Assembly: GCF_004664715.2 (NCBI RefSeq)
Contig: NC_051069.1
Coordinates: 4,761,501 to 4,825,500, forward strand
DNA length: 64,000 bases
DNA from: Peromyscus leucopus
Lineage: Eukaryota > Chordata > Mammalia > Rodentia > Cricetidae
Reading direction: 5' to 3'
Part shown: positions 41,501-51,912 of the stretch, in pieces
How positions within the stretch are numbered: position 1 is the first letter of the stretch
Layout: every line of letters starts with the position of its first letter
Position numbers and translations under genes: made by a program
The notes under the pieces: generated by a model
Database searches by the model: none
The model's input: the letters and a program-made list of their open reading frames with translations, nothing else
Told to the model about the DNA's origin: nothing

Positions 41501-43178
41501 AATGTCTAAGGATCATCTGAAGAAAAATATTTCTGTAATACAAATGGAGACAGCAAAGCTATACAATTAGGTCATGGAACAAACTATTTTGCAAAAAATA
41601 CTAAAAGCTATACAACCAAATTAAGTCATGGAAATAACTACATTTTACCAAAAAAAAAAAAAATACTATTTTGATCATTTGAGGAAAACTGTAAATCTTT
41701 AATCCATAATTTCCAATGGCAAATAGTTAAATAAAGAACCCTGCTTGGAGTGACTCAGTCACTTTATCTGGTACCTGGTACAGATGCCTAGTAACCAAAC
41801 ATTTCAAAGAGCCTGCCAAATTAACTGAGCTATTAAGCATAGCTTAAAAAAAAATAATAACCCTTACCAGAGCATTTTCTTTTATCTGCAGATTATCCAA
41901 AGCCACATTACCTGTAAAAGACAAGAAACAACGTAACATTAATACAGCCATTAGTATAACGTGCCACATCTACCAAACACCAAGGATGCAAAGTCAGCGC
42001 TAAGAACACAGATGGAAGAATGTGAGGACTCAGGTCCTGCAGGAGGCAGAGGCCAGAACACACCTGCATTATGGAACAAAGCAATGGAGGACAGGCAAAA
42101 ACGTTTACAGAATAATGTTTACTAAAGGCTACACATCATCCAGGCTGATATAATTTCTAAAACCATATATGTACATGTGTGTGTGCAAAACACCAACAAA
42201 CAGAAACCAAACAAACGTAAGCTGTGTCACCACAACACCACTTCTATGAATAATATGTGCTTCCTCTGTATATGGAATATTCCAACTTTTCTAAGACAAT
42301 CGTTGAAAGCTACAAGAAAGGCAGAGAAGCAGGGAAGTAGCCCCAACCCCATCCCCACCCCCCAGGAATGGGCAGGAAATACTTCAGCTTTGTATTTAGA
42401 GAGGAGGGAAAGAGTTCACTGCCTGGCAGTCTCTACCGTACAGCAGGAAAGAGAGTAAAGCCTGGGACAGGCCAGGTGCGGTGGTATAAGCCTGTGACCT
42501 CAGCACTTGGGAGAAGGTAAAGCCTGGGACGGCCAGGTGTGGTGGTATAAGCCTGTGTCCTCAGCACTTGGGAGGCTAAGGCTCAGGTCAGCTATTAGTT
42601 TGAGAGCAGTGTGGACTAGACAGTAAATTCCGAGCCACCCTGGACTACAGAGCAAGTCCCTCTCCCAAAGTCACATCCATATATATCTACCTAAAATAAG
42701 GCAGTAACTTTAGTGTCAAACAGGGGCCGTCACAGTACAGACTAAATTTGGAGCCAGAATTGAAGGAAAGGCACCACTGGCACACATGAAAATCAGAGGG
42801 TAACCCTAGAAGAGTAATCGGCTCTTGGAGGAATCTTTTTTTAAATGCGTTTAGGTGGTCTGCCTTCATGCTCGCAAGAGCACCACATGCAGTGCCTATG
42901 CAGGCCATAAGAGGGTGCTAAATCCCCTGAAACTGGACAGACAGAGTGAGAGGCCCTGTGGGTGCTAGGAATTGAACCCAGGTCCTTTGCAAGAGCAGCT
43001 ACGGTGCTCTTAACCACTGAGCTATTTCTCTAACCCAGAGAAGGCATTCTTAGTGAGAACATTCTCTAAAATTACAGAAGTACACAGCTCTGTGTTTAAC
43101 TATATTACGTGATGTCTTACATGGAATTACAATGAAGCCCCCCACCACCATGTGAGCCAACAGGTGTGTGTGCGCGCG

Positions 43179-43222
<44 letters not shown>

Positions 43223-46200
43223 TCTTCAGCCATTCACAGTAGTCTAACAAGCTCTAGGGTGACCAGAGATCCTGAACCTGCTCATGAGTCCTGACTGTTC
43301 CGCCCAGAGACTCTCAATGAGTACTCGGATCATCCACACTGAAAATGACATTTTCACAATTGGTAAGACAGTAACATGCACGTAACATACAAATGTGACT
43401 ATATATAAACATGCATGTGAAAGCAGGGGTGTCTCTACTACAGTGAACTGTGGTCCTACAATGAACTAACAGGTATTGACCACTGCCAACGTGGCAAACA
43501 AGGTTCAAAGAAGTACATCTTAAAAACTGACAGAATAGAAGGGTGATGGTGGCACACGCCTTTAATCCCAACACTTGGGAGTTAGAGGCAGGGAGATCTC
43601 TGTGAGTTCGAGGCCAGCCTGGACTTCAGATCGAGTTCCAGGCTACACAAAGAAACCTGTCACAGAAAGAAGAAAAAAAAAAAAACTGACAGAATAGCAA
43701 CTTGATATATCCTGGGTGCTGATAATCACTGGAGACCCGCCCTTTTCTAAGAGAAATAGAAGAGGAAGAGTGGATGAGGGAAAGAGGGAGGTGAAGGGAG
43801 AGACTGGGAGGAGAGGAGGGAGGGAGAACTGCAGTAGGGATGTAAAAACAAAAAAAATAAATAAATAATCACACACAAAAAAAAACCTAACAATACTATA
43901 AGTGATGATTACTAATGGTGGGACAAAGGATGGCTTTTGTATTAACCATCTTCAGTATTTTCCAATTTTTATAATTACCAGGTTACTTTTAAGTAAAATC
44001 ATGACACAAAACAGAGGAAATGAGGAAATAAGAAATAAAGCAAAGGTAAATTCTAAGTTTAATTTGCCTCAATGTTTGTATATGAATTCTTCCCCATACC
44101 TTACATCCACCTTACTTGCAGACACATACAACTAACAAAGAACTAGCTAGGCCTGCTCATACTTCCTGGATAAACGATACAAACGGTAGCCATAGCGATG
44201 CCATTCTGCAGCTATTTGCACTAAAGGAGGAGCCACTAGTCCAATGCCAAGGGAGGAAGGAAAATCAGCACCTTGCAGACTGGCGGGATCCCAGCGAATG
44301 GGGGAAAGTGCGTTCATCCTCAGCCAGCAGCCAGGGCCCTGGCGAGGTGAAGCACCAGCCACCTGGCCAACACGGTGCACGCTGTTCTGACAGGTACATG
44401 TGCATCCATTCCATTCCATGGCCCAAGAACACAGGATCTTCCACTTAAATAGTTTGTAAGACTGAAACACATCCCACCTAAAAATCAGCCATTTCATACT
44501 GAACTGAGTACCGGTGAAAAATACATTTAAAAAAAAAAAAAAAAAGATGGCATTTTCCTTCCAGAAATAGTAATTCCAAACACACAGAAGTAACTTTCCT
44601 GTTTAGCTAGATCACCAGAGATAGGAACACTTAGAGGACACAGGAAGTTTCTAGGGGGGGAAAAAAAAAAAGCAAAGACTAAATAATTGTGTCTTGTCTT
44701 TAAAATAACGAAAAGAAACAAAGTCAGGAGGCTGAACAATGGGAAATGGACACGCTCCACTCTGCCTGCAAGGAAAACACCAAGGCCAAGCATGCCATCA
44801 GGTGGCACTTAACCTCAAGTCCACAGAGGTCCGGGGAGACACCAAAAAATAGGTTAATACGAGTTTCTCAAGCGGTATTGTCAGAGTAACAGGCAACTCA
44901 CCTGTAATTCCAATACCGAACAAAGGCAGGGGCATCGAAAGTTCTGGGTCATCCTTGGCTACATAGGGAGTTTGAGACTGGCCTGGGCTACATAAGACTG
45001 TCTCAAAAAACAAATAGAAAGGGAAAAAAAAGTACTTTCAAGCAGAAATCATCTCTCCATGTTTTCACAGAGGCTTAGGCTGTATCTCCCTTCCAGTATT
45101 TAACACGTAAGTTTACATAAATCCCCAACACAATTATGAACTCCCTACCAGTGTCCTTCATCACTGGGACTCAATAAAGAGTGGCTTAATTGCCTTAGAA
45201 TACAGATAACTACAGGACAGAAAGAACTCGAATGAGGCCATCAATTAACATTTCAAAATCTATACTCAGATGCGTTGCATATCCGGATCCTCACAGACAG
45301 GAGGCAGGTGGTACACGTCAAGAAAGAGAAACATGTTTCTTGAGGCTAAATGAAAGGCCTATGAACACCATGGTGACCTACACATGGAAAAGCCAACACT
45401 CAGTCTTTTGATACTCAATGCCATGCTTCAGCACACCATGGTCTCTGCCACACAGCAGAGTAGAACAGGTAGAGGTCCAATCCCACCGGAGAAGTCTGCT
45501 TCGTTCACCAAGCAATAACCAGACTCTGCAATGAGAGGCCTGTTGGTGGCACTCGGGGTCTCTACATTGTACGGGTTAGAGAAAAATCCAGAAAGCAGTG
45601 AAAAGGGTGGAGTCAGGGGATTACAGCAGGAGCACCGGAAGAGACAGTTTCTCGGGGACACAGGAAGTGGCACTGCAGATGACCATGCTAGACCTTATCT
45701 CTAACAGGGTTCCTAGGCTACATTCCAGAACTACTCCAGGACCACGCAGATCTCACCCCACCCCCTTCCCATGGTCACATGGAGAAGCCGGTGTTTGAGC
45801 GCATGGGGTGGTTTCTCCAAGGTTATAAAACCACTGTGCCACTGTACTAATAGAGCCTGTGTCTCCTGATTCCCTGGCCAGTTCTTAATATAAAACACCA
45901 AGATTCATCCAAACTCTGACACAACAACAGAATGGCAAGAAATAAAAACACCAGGCCCTAATCTAGGCACATGTCCTAAAACAATGACAAACACATAGAG
46001 TGAGTGCTATGTGACTTTTCCAGATTTCTTTGATTTATCTACAGCACTTGTATCAAATGTTTACTGACGCTCATCTCCCAAGCAAATGAGCTCAACCACT
46101 AAGCAGTCTGCAAAAGCATGAATCAATTTATTTTAATGACTCATGTTGTCACGGATCCTGAAGGAAATATTGTACCAATTCATTCCAAATGAATCGAACT

Positions 46201-48666
46201 ATCTGACTCCAAATTGAACCAACCCAGATTGTTTCCGTTGAGGTTTGCTGTGCAGGGAGAAAGGAAGTAACTAGCTCTTACTTTCCAGTCTCCTGATGAA
46301 ACAAGAAGTCTTGGCAGAGAAAACAGAGAGCTGTGATGTCAACAAGGCTTTCTCCTTTCAAACACCACGGAGCCCGAAACCCAAGGCACTCTGCACAGCT
46401 TCCTAGCAAATGGTTTCAAAGCTCCAACTTCCAGCTCTATTTCTAGAAAAAGAGTGGATTTTTAAGTAATGATGATGTTATTTAAATACATGGGAAGGTG
46501 TATCCCACTTAGCTTTTGAAGCACCGCTTTGATATGTTATCCTACCCTAATGAATTTTTTGTTGTTAATTTTATGTGATACAAGATAAGCTAATGTTGCC
46601 TCCATTAGACCAAACATTGACTAAGGAAGGGGGGGGGACCTTCCTCTGGGGCTGGGGACATGATGGCTCAGTGGTTAAGAGTACTCACTGCTCTTACTGG
46701 GGACCCAAGTTCAGTTCCCACCACCCACATGGTGGTTCACAACCATCCCTAAGTCCAGTTCCAGAAAATCAGACACCCACGTCTGGCCTCCATGGGCACC
46801 GCAGGAACATGGTTCAGACACATACATGCAGTCAAAACACTTACATGAAAAAAAAAATAAAATTCTTAAAAAAATAAAAAAACCCTCCTTCAATGGGTTC
46901 AGAAGTACTTAGACACTACAGTGTTTTATATAATGAGGCTAAAAAAAGTAAAAATAAATCAAACGCCTGTTTTTTTCTGTCTTTCTCAGGCTGCCCTATA
47001 GTAGATGCGGCTTTTCTTTATCTTATCACATTCTGTGACTGGCTCTTCACCATCGGTCTGGGAGGAAGAAGGAAAGACAGAACTGTGCACTGGACCAGCA
47101 TGCCTCCCACAGGCTGCAGACAGTGCAGCAGCAGGTACCTAAGGGCGGCTCAGGCCACTCCAGCCGTGCTCAACCCACAGGCGCTTACAGTCAGAAGAAG
47201 ACCTGCCGCCGCGGCTCACCTCATTCATTGGCAGAGAAGTAGAAATGGCTTCCCCTCGGTGACCTGCCAAAAGCCCTACACCTGGTGGGAGATTAACTTC
47301 CTATCCCATTTCCTCATCCTTGGTGCGTGCCCAGTGCTCAACCTCCTTCCACAGGCTGCTTGCTCTCTGCCAGCAAGATAAGCTAAGCATCACTAATCTT
47401 AAATCTAAAACAGTCCCAAATCCAAACCCTTTGGGTGCTGACTTGTTGCCACAGATGGAAAACTTACACACTCAATCTTACATGGCACACTTCCGTCAAA
47501 ATGCAGCATGCCGAGAATAATTGTAGGCTATATGCACGATATGTGTATGAAATAAAATTGAATTTTATGCTAACATGGATGTCATCCCCAAGAAATCACA
47601 TTATACACTTACAAACATTCCAAATACTGGAAAATATAGTTCAGAATCTCCGATTTTAGTCCCCAGTATTTGGAATAGGAACTCCACCCATAACTGTGGG
47701 CTGACAGGGAAGAGCCTCCAGGGTGAAGGACAGGACCTGAAACTGCACCCCAGAACCTGGCTTACAGGGTTATGAACTTTGTGTATACTACACCCTGGTT
47801 CCTGTCCCTGGGCACCACAGCCACCCCTGGCATCCTACACACCATGTCTAGGGGTGAAGTCCACCGGTTTAAGGGAAGTGGGAGCCACGGAAGCTGAAAT
47901 GAAGGCTGTTCCTGGCCCTCCACAGGAAATCACTTTGAAAAATCAAACTGGCAGATCCACATTGCAACACCACTGCTGAATTCAAATTACAAAAGACCTG
48001 ACATTTCGACACCCGGTTTTAGAAACATGTTACTCTCAAAACAATTAAATCCTGGATACCTCTCAAACAGCTAAGGGCTGTGTAGTTTATCTGCTGGTAC
48101 CAGTTTGTGAGGATTAAAAGCCTAGATAAGCATTCTCATCTGGCAGTATCTGCCCACCAGGCATATGTCTGAGCCTTTGAAGGCTGCCCTACTACACACT
48201 GCTACAGAAAACACGAGCACTATCAAGTTTAAAACCAACTGCCAAAGGTTTCCTTGTTTTTAAGAAGCAGGGGGGGGGGGCTGGATAAAATATATTTACA
48301 AGCATGTATGATGCTAGCAGATGTACTATGTTAGAGGAAGCATGCTTCAGAAAATGCAACAACAGCCTGTCCCACCCACCATTACCACCCATCACTAACA
48401 GTTACAAAGGACTTTCTTAGACTTCCATCACAGACACTGAGTGTTGTATGGTCTCTTTACAGATCAGGATATGTTTTACAGATCAGGAAACTGAGGCTTA
48501 GAGAATTAAAATGTTTTTCTCCTGGATCCTATAACTAGCGAGTAACTGAGGCCTGTTTCTACAGCAGCAAGTTTTTAAAAGTCATTTTGCCTAAACCACT
48601 TTCAAAAATATTTAAGAATTGTTTGGCATTAATCTTTAAAGAAATGGCCTTTGTGTCCCTCTGAAG

Positions 48667-48703
<37 letters not shown>

Positions 48704-51700
48704 GGTTTTGTTTCTTCAGTTAAAGAATTATTACTTTATTTATATATTGGGAAACACACGTCATTGTGGAGATCAGGAGAACGTGTAAGAGTCGGTTCTC
48801 TCCCTCTACCATGTGCATCTCAGGGAGTGAATTCTGGTACTCAGGCTTGACAGCAAGCAGACTTTACCCACTGAGCAGTCTGGCTGGCCTTACTTTTTCT
48901 TCCATTTAAAAGCAATATCCAGAATATATAACCTGATTCTAACCTTTCTAATAACTCTTCGTCTTTTCAAGCTACAGCTTTCTTCCTCATTGTGGCTTTC
49001 ATTGTGTGAATGTCTCATAGGCCCAGTACAATGTTTTTCAAAGTATGGTAACACCATATTTTGATTCTCAAAACCCCCTGGGCATATCCAAGCAAAGATC
49101 ATGCATTTTTACGACATGATACATGTCTGTCATTTAAGATACCTGTTTCTTATGGTGACATTTTATTTGTACTAAAATGTGATTTTATTTGTATGTTCAT
49201 AAATAAAGTTGCCTGTGGGGGTCAGAGCTAATAGCAAGCCATAGCAGAGCAGGGCGTTGGTGGCGCATGCCTTTAATCCCAGCTCTTGGGAGGCAGAGCT
49301 AGGCAGATCTCTGTGTGTTCAAGGATACACCCAGCATGGAGACACACGCCTTTAATCTCAATACCAACCATAGAAGACCTGAAGGCCTGTACAGATGGGC
49401 AGTGACGAGGAGGTCATGTGGTTGGGTTTACAACCAATGAGAAGACAGAACAGAAAGTCTTTAAAAAGACAAACACACAGGAAGTAGGTCTCTTGGCTGA
49501 AGAGGATCGCTGCAGCAGTGAAGGGTAAGGCTCTTAGCTCTGACCTCTTGGGCTTTCATCTTTGCATTGGCTCTGTGTTTTTTATTTAATAAGATGGTTA
49601 CTTCTGTAATTTCTCTTGTATAGAAATCTCTCTTCTATAGTTTCTTTGGGGTAACAGACTTTCTCTAGATCCTCTTTTACTCCTTACTAAAATCTATCTA
49701 CCCAATAGGTCTCATTACATGCAGGACACAATCTCCATTTTCACCTTAGACCAGTTCCTCAACTACTACACAGGGCTGGACAACCCTTTGTTAGAGACTG
49801 TCCATCTCTCACACTGCTGGATGTTTTTAGCAGTAGCCCTAGGATCTATCTAATACATGCCTGCTCAACCAAAAGCATTTTAGGTACTGCCAAACAGCCC
49901 TCCACTCCACCCCGCCCATCCTGACACTGAACTACTGCTTTGGGCTAGTCTAATATACCAGGTAAGATTTACCAACCTATTCTCCAAAGAACAAAAAGAC
50001 TAAACACGTGAAACTTCTACAAGAAGAACCCTCCTGTTCTAAAGTCTTGAACAGGCAAAACTTGAAGGAAAAAAAAAAAAATCAGTGACACATAAATTTT
50101 GTCTGCTAACACACACACAGTTTTCAAATAGGACTATATATAATTTTCAAATTTTCTTGAAAAGCTTTGTCAATACCATGGATATCTTATCAACAATTTC
50201 ATTAATATTCCCATTTGATATTAACCCCCCCCCCAAAAAAAAAGGTTAATACGAGTTTCTCAAGCGGTATTGTCAGAGTAACAGTCAACTCGGACACCTT
50301 ATCTTATTTCTGTTTTAAGGAGAATCAGGGCCAAAAGACAACTTGTTGAGCAACAACTACTAAGCACATGACTTCCAGGAATCGTTAGTGAAACTTCACA
50401 GGAGCTAAGCTGCAAGCAGACAAAACTCCATCGCTGACTGTTCCCGGGACAGCCAGTGAGAGAAACCCATGTATCCGCTCAGGCGCACTGCAGTTAGTGT
50501 AGACTACTGACAGAGTATTTTATTCTACAAAAAGAAAATACAATGAAGCTGAGGGTATAGCTCCTCACAGTGTGTCAGTGGGCAGCATCGAGGCCTGGAG
50601 TTTGCGCCCCAGCACCACAAACTAAATTCCAGCAGAAAACAGGCTAAAGAAGTCTCCATTCCTGGATTTCACTACGAGACAGTGAGGCAGGAAGTGTGAC
50701 AGAGCACTGTAACACTTAAAGTCAGCTGTGAAGAAGCTGGAAATCTCCAGACTGTATTCACTGTCAAAACTGTTTACAGAGTGAATATTGACACTGGAAG
50801 GGCCCTCAATGCTAGCATGTCCAACTTCCACTGCTAAAAGTGAGCAAGATTTGGCAGGTGAAGGAATCTGCAACTGTACCCAAACATTTTATTTCCTTTT
50901 TAAAAGACCTAAACGCAGGACCTGAGTAATGGTTACGTGGAAGTATCATCTTATCAGGTGTGATTTCAACTCTTCAGACCATACAAACACATTCTCTACC
51001 AAAGCTGAAGAAACAAAGGTCCATATAGTAAATCGCTTGTCCACCACACCAGCGGGCCTAGAACTATGGGCTTTCTCTGTCAGCATTCACATTGATCTGA
51101 AGTACTGTTTTCCAATTTCAAATGTTATTCTTTAATAAATGACATTATTGCAAGAATTCCAAAGAAACACTTGACTTCTCTTTTTCTACAGAAGGCTCTA
51201 GACACTTAAATACTTTTAAAAACTTTTCCTTTTGCATCATGTATCAGGAATGGAGATCCAAAGTCTTTATTTTGGGGATAACCATAAAAATAAATGAGCA
51301 GAAACCTATTTTTAAAATAAAACAAGCTCCTCCACAATTTGGGGGACAAGTCATAGCTCTATGACAGCACTGTCCAATAAAAATAGGATGCCTCTCTGTA
51401 ATCATTAATTTTAGGAGCCAGGGTTTGTGACAGACATGATGTGAAGATCCTTTTTAATTGCTAATGGGAGGTAATAGTGATAAATAAGCCTGGAGGAGCA
51501 GATGGGAACAGCCTATCCATTTTAGCTTCAGGATTATGTTTCTTGTAACCTCAACATAAACTGACTTTGCAGCTGATGATGGTCTTGAATCTTAATAATG
51601 TATTTACCCAAATCCACTCAGATACCACTTTAACACGTGGCCAACATAATTGAGATACTTTTTTTTTTTTTTTTTTTTTTTTGCACTCCATTAGGAGTAA

Positions 51701-51861
51701 TGCTCATTTTATATTATAGGATTTTATATTCGGAGCGTGAAACCACATTTCAAATACCGAATAGCTAACTTCTCCTTTGGCAAATGCCAACCGGACAGTG
51801 CAAGCCTATACTAAAATCGCTGACAATTAAAAGCAGTTCCGTTCATTTAAGTTGGCTGTTG

Positions 51862-51912
<51 letters not shown>

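Noticed and set aside
46893..47381. 162-codon plus-strand open frame in intron 1
   Set aside because: No recognisable domain, no start context or splice support, and it lies antisense in an intron. Probably chance.
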